NCBI RefSeq assembly: GCF_019649055.1
Contig: NW_026570225.1
Span: forward strand, 186,001-250,000
DNA length: 64,000 nucleotides
Direction: 5' to 3'
From: Paramacrobiotus metropolitanus
Lineage: Eukaryota > Tardigrada > Eutardigrada > Parachela > Macrobiotidae
The notes under the pieces were generated by a model. The model was given only the letters and a program-made list of their open reading frames with translations. It made no database searches and was not told the origin of the DNA. Each line of letters starts with the position of its first letter. Positions within the stretch are counted from its first letter, which is position 1. A program made the position numbers and the translations under genes. Below are positions 16,162 through 28,904 of this stretch, one piece after another.

Positions 16162-16731
16162 ACTTGATTTTATTCGTGATTTTACAGCCATTGCACCATT
16201 TGTGGACCCTCCAGTTGTCAAGTGACAACGTAACAGAAGCACGCGTGCGGTGGCCCATGCCACAGGCTGTTTTAACGTAAATCTTTGAAAATTCACAACT
16301 TTGTTCATTCCTACATTAAATTTTTATGTATAGTCTTGAAAAATGCAAAATAATACACAGCATTAGAGAAAATAAATGCTTTTCTGTTTCTTTTTCAGAG
16401 TAATGCACTAGGAGCCCCTGCGGTTAACATAGCCGCCTATGACAAATCCTCCATAGGCGGCTATGCTAGCCGTACAGGCTAACAGTGCATAACCCTGAAA
16501 GAAAACCAAAAAAGAATTTATTTTGCCTAATACTGTGTATTATTCTGCATTTTTCAAGACTATACATAAAAATTTAATGCAGGAATGAACAAAGTCATGA
16601 ATTTTCAAAGATTTACGTAAAAACAGCCTGTGGCATGGGCCACCGCACGCGTGCTTCTGTTACGTTGTCACTTGACAACTGGAGGGTCCACAAATGGTGC
16701 AATGGCTGTAAAATCACGAATAAAATCAAGT
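16162..16731. mobile_element. 570 bp foldback (inverted-repeat) element
   Basis: The left arm begins ACTTGATTTTATTCGTGATT and the right arm ends with its exact reverse complement. Each arm is about 280 bp. The outer ~215 bp differ at only a handful of positions (for example gttttaacg against gtttttacg, cctacatt against cctgcatt); similarity falls towards the middle and returns at the loop, where catagccgcctatg faces cataggcggctatg across about 9 bp. There is no transposase and no convincing target-site duplication. This is the architecture of a foldback element or long-TIR MITE. Because arm divergence is low it is either young or kept uniform by gene conversion. The elevated-GC block in each arm (gcacgcgtgcggtggccc) is distinctive and could be used to find copies. 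Confidence 0.85.
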
Positions 16732-18136
16732 GCACTCGTGACGGTTGCCGTAGAGGCGTGAATTGTATGTTTTACAGTGTACATTTAATATATATAGATG
16801 TATAAGTACTATCTTTAGATGTGGTGTAACTCTCTTGTGTTTTTAGTTTCTAACGTTTTATGTAGAATGTGTGAAAAATTTTGTTGCTCATAACGCGTAT
16901 GAAGAAAATAGACCAGTACAGAGTACTGTAGTGTAAGAATGTACAGTATTCGTTCATATACGATAGTAGTATACTCGTACATATCTATAGTGTGTTGTAA
17001 CAGCTCTTTTGGCTTTTGCAAACAAAAAATTAATATGCATTCTTGACTCTGGTGACAAGATTCCGTCAGAGAAAATATTGTATGTACTGAACTGAAATCG
17101 CAATTACAAGAACTAAGAAATCTGATTAAAATTTAACTCTACCGCCGCGCCACGATGAATTGGCATAAATACTTACCACGTACGGAAATGCATCTGTTGT
17201 ACATACAACGTAAGTGTAGTGGGTGACCTTACATGGTCAATATAATTAGTAACTGTTGTGGGCACCGGGCACAAGTATAGATTGTCCCAGAAAGTTTTTA
17301 GAATTACATAAGATTCAGTAGCCTCTGTTTAACGGCAGACTAACAAACTAGTTGTTGGAGACCTAGAAGTTTTTGTGGATAACCCAAAGAATTCGATAAA
17401 TTCCGGCCGTTGCAGGAGTGCGGCTAATTTTTGTCCAGGAAATAATTTTTATTGGTGGGAGAAATGGTTATTGTAAAGACTCTGCTGTATATTCGTGCAA
17501 CAACAACAGACGTTGGAATTTTCATCCCTTGGAATCGTGCTGAAACTGGGTACTGTATTAAATAGTATGCTCTTGGTTGTCTCATTTCGTGTGGTCTGGC
17601 CTGCCGATCACTTAAATCTTAGAACTGTAGCAGGTAACATCATCTTATACTTTCCGGCATAAGAGAAATGGGAACAACATAATTTGCATATTTCATAAAG
17701 TGTGCAAAAATTACCGTTAGGATTTTTTTCATTACAGTTCTGAGCAGTTTAGCGGTGCGACTGGTACAATATATGTTATATTGTACCAGTCGCACCGTAA
17801 ACCGGTAGCCAATATGAGGAAAATTAAGTGTATCGTTATTCGTTATCATTGAGATCTCCAATCACTGAGCGAAATATCATCAACAAATGAGATGAACACA
17901 ACACCAAATCTAAAAATACCGTAATACGCATAAAAATATAAAATGTCCACGCTAGGAACAAGAAAACAGTCAGATCTGGATAAAAAAATGTATGCAGTTT
18001 TACCGAAAGATCAAATCTTAAAAGCTAAAAACTAGGTAAACGGTACAACATAAATTTCTGATAAGCGACATTAAAACATTTCAACGGAAACAAAAGGTTT
18101 CAACAGGAACTAACTGCGGCAAGCACGACATCACTA
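16732..18136. other. Intergenic region right of the foldback element to SHOC2, no gene seen
   Basis: About 1.4 kb AT-rich DNA, containing only the 45 bp hairpin described separately. It should include the SHOC2 3' UTR. Frames of up to 73 codons are present but without motifs. Confidence 0.5.
17753..17797. repeat. Perfect 21 bp inverted repeat with a 3 nt loop
   Basis: CGGTGCGACTGGTACAATATA is followed by TGT and then its exact reverse complement. If transcribed it would form a 21 bp perfect stem, close to the size of a small-RNA duplex but with an unusually tight loop. A TTTTTTT-rich run lies about 20 bp upstream. It may equally be a tiny transposon end pair or a terminator-like hairpin. Confidence 0.85.
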
Positions 18137-21100
18137 TCAAACCGTTGGATATGGAGCCTGGACACGAAGGTACTATAAATAAACATATTTAACCTCAAGA
18201 ACCGCACGAATTAGTTTTCATCACAAAAATTGTCACCTGAATCACTAACGATGGCCCACCGGCAACAATTTCAGGCGGGATTTCCGTCAATGGACAGTTT
18301 TCAATACTCATAATCTGCAGACTGCCGCAGAATGCCAGTTCAAATGGCAGACTATGCAAGTGAGGATTGTCGTTCAGGTACAGCATTTCCAGCTTTTCCA
18401 GCTGACCTACAGCAGGAACCATGCCATTACACGGAGCACAAACAGCGTTATTAATGTTCAAATATTATAAAACAATGCACCAAGCAGAATATTATTATTA
18501 CGGGAAAAGAATAAATGACACAATTACAACGTCAAAAACAACAAAGAAGCAGGTAATTATAGACCTACAAAAAGATGAACACAGCCATTCAATAGGAAAT
18601 CTATTATATATGCAATCCAGCATAACTTAATTTTACCAATTTCAGCAGGAAGAGTTGTCAACAAATTCTCCCCGGCACCGATGTACGTCAAATTCATCAG
18701 GGAGCAAACCGATCGGGGCAAGTTAGTCAGCAGATTGGACTGTACGACTAACTTCTGCAGTTCTCCAAGAAACCCTACAAGAAACGGCTGGTAAAGCAAA
18801 CATTGTTCGCAATTTTTAACTTTCCATTAGAGAGACGCCAGTAAGACGATGGGTGCCAATGAAATGCACGCGTGCGTGCACTTCATACTGAGCCACCCAG
18901 CACCCTATCATTACCGATCTCGCTAGGCAAGTTCTTTAATTTGTTTTCCTCCAGATCCAACACGCGCAGCTTCCGGAGTTTACCGATACTCCCCGGCAGA
19001 TACTGTCAATACAACCCCCGACAGGGAGACATTAAAGGCAACTGCTTATGTAATCCACACTGCTCGTATACAGAGGACACTATAGCCGGAGAACAGATCG
19101 ATTACCGGCAGTTCATTGTTGCTCAAGATCAACACTTCCAAGTTAACCAATAAACCAATGTCGGTGGGAAGACTGCTCAGTTTATTGGTTCCAAAATTTA
19201 GTTCCACCACATTGATCCATGTACCAATGTCTGCAATACAGGCAAATTAATTCTGTTCCACAGCAGTATGTAGATTACACACAAAACACTCGTCTGTACC
19301 AAGGGGTAAACTTCGCAGGAGATTTTCTTTCATATTGACTTTGGCCAAGAAGGGTGCGTGGGAGAATATAAGGAAGGGAATGTTGCTGATCTGATTATGC
19401 TCCATTGTAACTGCCTAAAGAAATGAAGTATCAACATAATCGCCAAGACGGACAACGATCATCAAACAACCACGTTCACCAAAGCAAAACAATGCGTATA
19501 AATTTCATCAATCATTTAACATATTAAGACAGTTCAAATACTTTCCCTCATAAAGCACTGAGCAAAGATCTGGAGACTTAAAAATACTTTTGAATAAAAG
19601 AAGATTGTACAATTGTATATTAATATCCCAAATCTAATCGCAGCCGCGAAAACGAAACAAGTTTTCATGTAGTATCTATCTGCACGATTTTTCAAATCTT
19701 CGGTATGATTTTTTAACATATTTTAACTTCTGGACATATAGAATACAATTCATTTGTCGCTGAAATATTATCTCGTCAGATCCCGCTAGATCTTGCTAGT
19801 GAATACAAAACTAGATGAGAACAGTTATTGCAAGTTACTGTACCTGCACAGAACAAAACTGCGCCGGTCCCCCGGCGGGAAACTCCACGAATTTATTCCT
19901 CGACAACGTCACGGTTTTCATATGCGACAAGTTGGCAAGGAGCATTTGTGGAAGTTGCACGATATTGTTGGCTTCGATATTAAACTAGCAAAATTTAAAA
20001 AAATTATTTTTCCAAAATCCAGAAAGGTCACTCGTTAAAAGATAACCAAGCACGGCACAGTTCCTTGATTTTCCTAATTTTCGCTGGAATAGTTTAGCGA
20101 GACAACTGACTGACAGCTAACCTCATCAAGGTTAGCGCAGTTCTTAATCGATTCCGGGATGGACGTCAAGCGATTATACCTGAAAAGAAGCCCTTCATGT
20201 TCCTACTTCATTTCCTTCTGACCAAACAGGACACAAGGACAAGCGTACCGCAATCCGAGGCGCGCTAATGACTTTAAGTTGCCAATACTGTCCGGGATTT
20301 CCACAATCTCATTATGCTGTAGATCGAGGGTGGTTAGCTGTAGCAAACATCCCACTTCGCTAGGTATGCTCTCCAGCTGATTGTTGGACAAATCCAATGT
20401 GGTGAGCTTCGTTAAGGCGCCAATTCCTTTCGGCAAGACCTTTACTTTATTCTCACGCAGGCTCAACATCGTTAGATGCTGCAACGACAACATGCATGAT
20501 CAAAAAGAAGGGAAAAATCAATAATTATAACACATGCTGCCGGCACTCTCTAACCGGTGAACACGAACAGAGTGCCATTAACTAATAATGCTGCATGTAT
20601 AGCAGAATACATTTCTGCACTTTCTCTTTTTTCATGTTGATTTTTGTCAGACAGCCTAACCGTAATTGGCTAACAGGAAACATGAACAAGTCGATAAAAC
20701 GAAACTACAAAGGCTGAAAGAAATGAAGGAATCTAGCAACAAATGTCCCGAAGTCGCCCAATCCAGAATCTTCTATACAACGGCATATAAAAAATCATTT
20801 GACAAATTTATATCTGGAAAATAATTTTCAATCCGAACTGGGTGATTAGCACACAAAAATACGCCGTTAAACAGAAACTTGATAAACACCTAAGTACTAC
20901 TGAGTTACTAATATAAATAATTCATATTTATAAATTGTGCCAGAAGCCGCTGTGCTGCGCAATTCAGACCGCTGTGCTGTGATGTTTAAAATTTAATATA
21001 AAAAAGCCGACTAGCGGAGCTTTAATCGTAATTATTCAATTTTCAGTCAAGATCAAGTTCACGGAACGACGATCAGCGTATATTTTATAGCTACGAGGAA

Positions 21101-23928
21101 AGAGATATTCTGGAAAATCCCTGAAAATCCATCCATGTCGCACTTGAGTCAATTATGTCGATTTGCATTGCTACATTGGAGTAAAGGAGCTCTTCCCAAC
21201 AGTGCTCAGTCAGGTTGAATACCTACCGAAGCGGAAATGAGAACATACTCATTACTCTGCCCACATTTCTGTGCCTGTAATGCCATGAGATCCGGTGAAG
21301 TTTTTCACTTCAGGCTACCGGTAATAAAATGTTTTACGTCACAATCTGATGACTGGCAGTAAGGAAGCAACCAGAATTAGTGCAGTATATACAAGGACGG
21401 AACTTTTAAAGGCACTGTTCTTACACATAATGGCGGTAATTTGAATGAATGCACGGTAAAAAAATTGTAGACATATCTTTTTCAAATTTTAAGTTCTCAC
21501 ACTGTGAAATTTTTATGACCTGCCACTATTCGGCAGTAAAGGCAGAAGTGTACTTAGTAGTTCACGCAAATGACGGAGCCTAACGTTCCTGCTGGTACGA
21601 CACGCGCGTATGAAAACGATGGGCAGAGCAAGTTTTAAACAGCGCCCCGTCGCATCCACTACTTATCACTAAGCGAAAATCGATAAAAAGCAAAGTGATC
21701 TTCGCGATATCAACATCTACATATAAATAAATTCATCCTGTTATTACCGGCCGGCACCATTAGTATAGTAAGTAAGTGTAGCCACTTTACCGTGAGATTC
21801 TTAATTTCCTCGCTAACCGAACGAATTTTATTGAAGCGCAGATGTAATGTTGTCAATGACGTCAACGAGTAGACAACATCCGGAATCTGGAATACAAGCA
21901 GAATATCTTCCCTTCAGCAAACTAGACGGTAATACAGTCATACTCGTAATGATAACCCACTTCTTGTAGCTTGTTATGCCGTAAATCAAGAATTCGCAGC
22001 GATGCCATTCGATCCATGGATGAGGGCAGCGTGCTGAGGGAATTCTCATGTAACGCAAGAACTTGCAACTGGGTAAGATGGCCCAACTCCGAAGGCAAGA
22101 ACAGCAGCTTGTTGCCGTACAGATACAGTTCCGTCAAATTCGACAGCTGCAAAGTTGGATCATGTAACATTACATATTCATTCGACATTGGAGCGCATTA
22201 AGTGTCCTGATAAATTATGTACGATATAAACAACAAAATAGCCAAGTAGTGCGCTCACCACCCGGATCAGCTTTCATGTGGATGCGAAAATAGCATTTCA
22301 TTACGATAACCAGGAGATGAAAGCACCATGAATGTTCCTAATGAAGCTAATGGTAAAGCCAGACGGCTTCAGAATGCCCAAATTAATCACTTAAGCAGTG
22401 TCTTAGAATATTTTTCATAAACGCAGCAGACGTGTACCAAGTAGTCAATTCCAAAGCATACAAGGAAACTATTCTGATTAATAATCACCAATTGTTTAAG
22501 AACAGTTCTTCGAAAAATAATTCTAATTTGATGAACAGCGTTATCAGGCTTTACGCAGCTATAAATCCACGTTAGAAATTCGTTACATAACCAACTACAT
22601 ACTGTTGATCCACGGAGGCGGAATAAAAGAGGAATTCAATCTACCATAATTAATTATCGACCGCAACTCACCTCCTTTATGCACGCCGGCACAGCGGATA
22701 TCTGCAGCATGTAAAGTCAGTCTAATGTGTGTGAAGTTTTGGGATACGGAACCGATCGAACTGATCATGATTATTTCATTCGAAAAATCTCACATTGGCC
22801 TTGTTCAAGTCCAGCCGCGTGGCTCGGCTTTCTTTGCATTTGCTGATTTCGCGGTTGATATCCTGTAATCAAATATAAGTACCTTGAAAAATGACCTGGC
22901 ATTAGAAAACCATATTTCCTTTCATTCAACTAGTTACACCCATTCCATTGGGGTTCACTTTCAAAAAACTCTAGTTCATAGTTATACCGGTCCCAGAAGC
23001 AAACGCAGCTTTCAGAAGAGGAGTAAAAAATTACTTCAAAAATTTTACCTCTTAATGTCAGTACATAAATTGATCGCAAACTAATTCAGCCATCATTTAC
23101 GAAAGTAAGGTAGTACGAGCATGAACTGCGAAGTCGAGTAATTGCGGACATTACGACACCATCTGCGGCCAGGGCAGGTACCAAAGCTGACAATAAGGTT
23201 GCATAATTTTACCCAATTGAAATCAAAAGGTAATTCACGCCCGATTGAATACAGTAGTGACGACAATTCTGTATTCTAATTCAGTATTTACTGTTAATCG
23301 ATTATTCTTTCTAGCATTGCGGAAAAAACTAAGAACCGACAAGTGATATACAAAAGGCAAGTCGGTCAGTCTGAGAAAATTCACTCACAACGCTGGGCGC
23401 CGCTTGCTTCTTTCCTTTTACACTGGACGGCTTCGGTTTGGAAACATCGGGAAGCGATAGCATAACTTTCCTTGACATGCGGGCGGAAGTTGTTTCTGAT
23501 GTCCCAGACAGAATGCTAGTTGTTTTCTCCTGCGGAAATAAAATTATCGTAATCAAATGTATTCATTCACTTGTATAAAATGACTGACTCAAGACTTGAT
23601 CAACACGAAACAAGACTGCAATTCAGAAATGAAAATGTACAAGAAACACCGAAACAGTGTAAAATATCTTGACAGACAGCATGGCACACCGCCACGTTCA
23701 GCTGCAATGATAACTTCGCAATTAATTAACAAAGCGAGAAAAAATATGGAAGACGCCATCAGTCGTCCCAATAATTTTTTTCTTGTCTCTGACGCCTACC
23801 TTGTTTTCCCGCGGAGTGTCCGGACGTAGAATGGGATCTTCGGATAATGATTTGCTGGTAATGTGCACATTCGATAAATCACACATGTCCGGAACGTATT
23901 CCGTAGTGATACTAGTATGTCTACTCAT
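18137..23928 (-). CDS. SHOC2: SHOC2/SUR-8 leucine-rich repeat scaffold of the RAS-MAPK phosphatase complex
   Basis: Fifteen exons (minus): 23800-23928, 23389-23529, 22794-22862, 22672-22701, 21961-22146, 21791-21886, 20249-20478, 20122-20179, 19844-19984, 19300-19414, 19106-19230, 18915-19002, 18637-18774, 18237-18406, 18137-18172. They join to 1,752 nt, 583 residues (human 582). A disordered N-terminus (~110 residues) precedes about 20 LRRs starting near [18 protein letters not shown]. Diagnostic blocks are [35 protein letters not shown] and [12 protein letters not shown]; the end [11 protein letters not shown] matches the family end. SHOC2 binds MRAS-GTP and PP1 and dephosphorylates RAF. 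An in-frame ATG at 23967 would add 13 residues. One exon is only 30 nt (22672-22701), and the last coding exon only 36 nt. The longest intron, 20479-21790 (1.3 kb), holds nothing I recognise. Confidence 0.95.
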
Positions 23929-25080
23929 CCTTATCACCGATACCATAAAATCATCCCAACGAACCATTTAATCTACAAATGATGCGTAGCTGGCGAAAGG
24001 GGAAACAGTGGAAACCGAAGTAACCATCAATGCATGATGTACTACGTCCAGCAAAGCTAAGCTACTCCCACAGCGCATCAAACCTTGATTCAAGCATGAA
24101 ACCTGCACGCTCAGCTACTTTCCAATGGATACAAAATCACTCTTGTCAAGGCGAATAGAGAAAGGTGATAAAATCATAAAATCATATGGCCGAAAAGACG
24201 ATCAATCATCGAACTGCTTGCCATTTGGTATGATGACACAATATTTTGTGTGTAGCCTTATTGCGATGCACTTCATTAACTCGAAAGCACGCATTCTGCG
24301 GCTCAGGATGACTCGTAACTCGTAAGCACTGCTTAAATAATCTCGTTACAAAAGGTAACTTGGGTAAGCTCTTTTTTAAAGAAATGACCGATGTCTGAAA
24401 CAGAAAGGAGAAATTACAAATACTTTTAAGATTTTGCCTTTTAGAAACAAAGTTACAAACTGCAAGCCTTGTGTGCTGCGTTTGCTTGCTGTTCTCAGTG
24501 TTCTGATCAGCTACCGTAGTCAACACCGAGCGCCGACAGGATGCGCAAGACTGCGGCTCTTATTGGTCCACAAGTGACAAAAGAGGTGTGGTGACAAACA
24601 GTAGCGCAGAGGCTTGCCACCTGGGGAGGCAGGCTACCAAAATTTTTCAGTTTGCCTCGAAGATTGTTTCCTATTTTTATGATTTTGTTTTTGTTTGAGC
24701 ATTTCAAAAATTCAAATAGTATTGCTGCTGTTGCACTTTCTATGTGTTTGTATGAGAGTTTCAGTTCGCTGACTGCTGTCATGAAATGTTTTACATCAGT
24801 ATTTAATTTACAGTTGCAATTTCTCTTTCCATTAATGGTAAGTGCTTGTTTTAAATTGTTTGCCATTCCTAAAGAGTAAAGCCTGTAAAGTCAGTAAAGA
24901 TATCAAAAAAACATCCGTCGAAACGTGTAGTGTCCAAGATCTCCTGAACTATTAGTTTTCCAGGTTTGGATTTCCCGGTCCCTGTACTCCGAAATTTCGT
25001 GAAGCTCTCAGAAACAGTTTATTACGAGCTCGAATGCGCAGAGCACTTTTTCCGTACCATTTTCAATCTAATGTCCAAAA
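23929..25080. promoter_or_regulatory. Divergent intergenic region between SHOC2 and POFUT2
   Basis: 1.15 kb between two start codons pointing away from each other; it should hold both promoters. It also contains a 119-codon minus-strand open frame, listed separately with low confidence. Confidence 0.35.
24507..24866 (-). CDS. Hypothetical 119-residue open frame in the SHOC2-POFUT2 gap
   Basis: An ATG-to-stop frame in otherwise AT-rich DNA encodes a Lys/Ala/Leu-rich, soluble-looking protein beginning MANNLKQALTINGKRNCNCK, with six cysteines (CNC near the start, ATVCHH near residue 90) and no signal peptide or membrane segment. I recognise no family. In favour: length and balanced composition in a region where most frames are shorter. 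Against: no neighbouring exons, it runs through the likely POFUT2 promoter, and it could be a fragment of an old mobile element. Treat as a candidate only. Confidence 0.2.
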   Translation of the reverse strand: MANNLKQALTINGKRNCNCKLNTDVKHFMTAVSELKLSYKHIESATAAILFEFLKCSNKNKIIKIGNNLRGKLKNFGSLPPQVASLCATVCHHTSFVTCGPIRAAVLRILSALGVDYGS

Positions 25081-28000
25081 ATGATGTTCGGCTTGTTCCT
25101 GTGCTTGGCATCCCTTTCCAGTCGTCCAGCGTTATTATACGCAGTGGAAGAATCTTGCACGGCAGACTCATGCATGAAATCGTCGCGGTAAGGATAAAAC
25201 AGCAAGGTTGTATTTGAAAGCAAGGTTGGTAAATTATAACGTACGATTTAAGGACCATAGCCCCGGGCCCACAAAGCAAGACAAGTTCTTACTGCTGATT
25301 TCGGCTTAATTTGCAGATTCATGCTGTACGAAGTCAATCCCGGCGAAGGATTCAATTTACGGCGCGATGTGTTTGTGCGTGCCGCTGTATTTGTGCACAT
25401 GTTGAACGAACTGGATGATCGCAGCTCCTGGGCACTGGTTCTTCCGCCTTGGGGACCGTTGTACCATTGGAAGAGGAAGGATTTACGTCAGGATGCACTG
25501 CATTGGTCCTTGTTTTTCGATATCGACAGTATCCGCCGGTTCGTTCCTGTTATGGAATTCGACGATTATCTGGCTGGTAAAGTTTAGTTGGTTGAAGGTT
25601 ACGACATGTTTTAGTTTAAATTTTGAAACCAGACTGACACAAGTCGTAAAACGAACGTTGACTTGCGCTTACTAAAATTGGGTAGGTGTGTAAAAATTGT
25701 TTAATTATTGTGTAATGTGTACTAAAACTGCTTGATTGTGTAGGTGCGTAAAAGTAAACGCAGGTTAGATTAATATAGGTATAAAATAAACCGCATTGAA
25801 AGCTATGTGCTGTTTTATTGTAGACAGAAAGCTGCCAGTTATTGATGAGGTATTTTATCTGATGAGCCATAATTTTGACGAAGTAGATCTACAGAGTGAA
25901 TGGTTGCTTAACGAAACGAAATGCAGTGATGTGGCCGGATTGCCGTATTTCTTTGAGGCAAAAAATGTTATCCGCGGTTGGTTCTGGGATTATGACGGAA
26001 TTTATACAAAACGGTTACGATGTTTCAAAGCACTGGGACCAGCTGGGAAAATTATTACGCGATTACTAGCCAAAACCGATGTGACAGACAAGTATGCATG
26101 TTCTTACCACTGTTAAGTGCGCATGCGTACATTCTGCAAAATTCAAAGGTTCTGCTTATCAAGTCCAAAAATTAAAATAAGTGAAAAATTTTAATTCGGT
26201 TTGTTTGGCGATGGTAATGCCAGCAGTTTTTATTGATTAACATTTCATGCTTATTCACCACTTATTATTTTTGTAGATAGGGTGGCATCTTCTTATCGTC
26301 ATCTGTAACTGTCGTCGTGTTAATTTGCTAAATCTTCCTCGTTACAGAGCCGTTATGTTTGATCGTTTTGAAACTGTTCTTCATGACCATTACGGAAGCG
26401 AGAACTACTGGAAGGTAAGAATCTTTTCAAGCGACTTGCCCCTATTTATTTTTCGTTATATCTTTTACCTTTATTCAGTCATGGACTTATTTTTGAAGCC
26501 GTAATAAACACTCCCTTCCTTCTAAGTTTGTTGCAGGCACGGCAGCCTTCCATTTTGCACGGCAATTTTAGCGACGGCAATTTTGCTTAGTCTCAGTAAC
26601 TATTTATATTTGATTTCTTAATAATATTAGACAAGAGTACAACGTTTGCTATATCACTAAAGCTGTTTATTTATGAAACTCATTTACGTATCTTTGTTTG
26701 ATTGTGAAATAGTTGCACTAAATGATATCATTAAAATCAGCATTTTACTAAGACTCAAGGTAAAGTCAAGGAAATTATTCTTACCACTCTGTGTACAGTA
26801 TTCATCAGTAATTGCGGCACACATTGATATTAGCATTAATACGGGCATACAGTAACATTGTCAGTTTTTAAAGTACATAAATGGATGGTTTCGTTTCTGA
26901 AAAAAAATTAATAGATACTGGAATTGCTGTAATCTTTCGTCGATGAATCGGTTGTGTAAAAACTGGAGGTGACCATTGACCATAGAGACCATACGCATTG
27001 ACCATACGCATTGTTGGTTGGACTTGTAATAAGAAAATACGTCAGATCCGTGTCAGCAAGGATAGTTTGCCTTCTGCATCGTACTTTCCTGACAGCAACT
27101 TTTTTGTTTTACAGTGGTTTTCAATATTATGTTAATATGCTCGTACATTTATAGATGTGCTTATATAATTACAGAAGTGTTTGTATGCTTAATAAGTTAT
27201 TTAAGTGCAGAAACTTCATATACTTACTATATGCAGTATATAGGCTCGCCGGAGTATGCGTTTCTCCAAACGTTTGATTAATCTGGGCAACGAATTTCGA
27301 GAAAATAATCTGAACTCATCAGATGAGCGCGATATTACGATTACACCTGACAGCTGGGAGATTCAAAAGGTAAGGTTTTCTGCTATGATGTGACAATGCC
27401 ACAGACCACCACGGAAGTGTAAAATGTTCTCTTCTCTTCTCTTTGTTTTCGTTACTTTCTTGAGGTCTTCTTTGCAACTTTTTCTCACAATTAATGCAGA
27501 GTCCAGTAGCATTTGGGGGTCCGTTTGTCTGTGCTCATCTACGAAGACAGGATTATCTACGTGCCCATGCCGATGAAGTTCCATCGGTGAGGGAAGCTGC
27601 TCTGCAGTTGCGAAAGATTCTGCGGATGCAAAACATATCGGTGGTGTTTTTAGCCACTGATGGTACGAAAGATGGTACGGAGGTCATTATTTTCCGGTTG
27701 ATGCCTTTGTTAAATTCTGTCGTTTTGTGAACAGAGGTTAGGGAGCTTAAGCAGAATTTGCCCGGCATTACGGTGTGGACATACAATCCCTCTCAGCAGT
27801 TGCTGAGCACTATAAAGGAAGGTGGAGCTGCTATTGTTGAGCAGTGGATTTGTGCGCATGCCCGGTACAAGCATTTGCGTACAGCACATGGATTTTGTGA
27901 AAATAAGTGAAATATTCAATCAATGGGTTTCTGTTGCGTCAGATCAATAATTCCTACCACAAATATTTTAAAAAGACCTTGTAGGTCTATTCTAATCGGA

Positions 28001-28172
28001 CTTCTATGTTGTATTTAGATTTTTCATTGGTTCTCACGAATCGACGTTTTCCTTTCGGATCCAGGAGGAGCGGGAAATCCTGGGATTTGATCCAGCTACC
28101 ACATTTAACCGCTTCTGCAAAACTTTTGAGTCTTCCTGTGAACAACCGGCTAAATGGCGTGTGATTTACTGA
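25081..28172 (+). CDS. POFUT2: GDP-fucose protein O-fucosyltransferase 2 (POFUT2)
   Basis: Exons 25081-25187, 25317-25576, 25824-26091, 26348-26414, 27244-27369, 27500-27674, 27735-27864 and 28019-28172 give 1,287 nt, 428 residues (human 429). The start is a signal peptide, [20 protein letters not shown]. The first catalytic block is [15 protein letters not shown], then [12 protein letters not shown], the GT68-type HLRRQD motif and, near the end, [23 protein letters not shown]2 adds O-fucose to correctly folded thrombospondin type 1 repeats in the endoplasmic reticulum. The key Glu and Arg blocks are kept, so the enzyme should be active. The 829 bp intron (26415-27243) is the longest and shows nothing recognisable. 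There is no obvious KDEL-like tail, as in the family. The end is ...WRVIY. Confidence 0.95.
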
Positions 28173-28904
28173 CACTAAATGTAGAATATAAGTTTAAATA
28201 AGTTGTAACTGATACACATAATTAAGCCTGGAATCTGGAATATCATCTTAATTATTCGCGACTGTGATAGAAATTTCGATTTGTTTTTGCGGTGCTACGC
28301 ACAGTTGTGATCTGTAGACTGATACGCGTACATACTTCTATTCAAGTATTCAGTTTGACTGTTTTGATCTGCTGACTTTTACTTGTTGTTGGTTGTTATG
28401 TAATCATTTTGTTGCAGTTTTACACTGTTGTCGTTTTAACCTTGCCAAGCGACAGGAAGGTGCAAGTCTAGAATTCGTTATTTACTAAAATTAAAAATGA
28501 ACGGTACTTCAGACCAACCGGCATTTCCAGTCACAGTGCGGTGCAATCAGAGTATTTGCGGCGCTTTACATAAATCCCTGTAACCCACCGGAAGTTGCTT
28601 GCCACGTTCGTGAACGTCAAGTGATCAGAAAGATTTCGAAATCACTTCGGCAAAATGTAAATGCGCGGGCAAAAATTAGAAACTACAAAATTGCGAAAAT
28701 TATGCTCTACTTGCGTCATTGCTTTTGATTGGAATTTTTGGTTGCAAGAAAAATATTTTTGCAATGGATTAGTAAATTGTACAAATGTAAGACTCTCGTT
28801 CCATTGCTGTCCAAGGATATGGTGTGAATCGTTGTGTAACATATTGGAATGCGAGTGTGAGTGAATGATTGAGGCCATTTATCGCCGACAACGGCGTCCA
28901 ACTC
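28173..28904. other. Intergenic region POFUT2-XPO5, no gene seen
   Basis: About 730 bp; POFUT2 3' flank and XPO5 promoter/5' UTR. The open frame of exportin-5 extends upstream of its first ATG for 12 codons without another ATG. Antisense frames of 60-80 codons have no motif. Confidence 0.45.
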
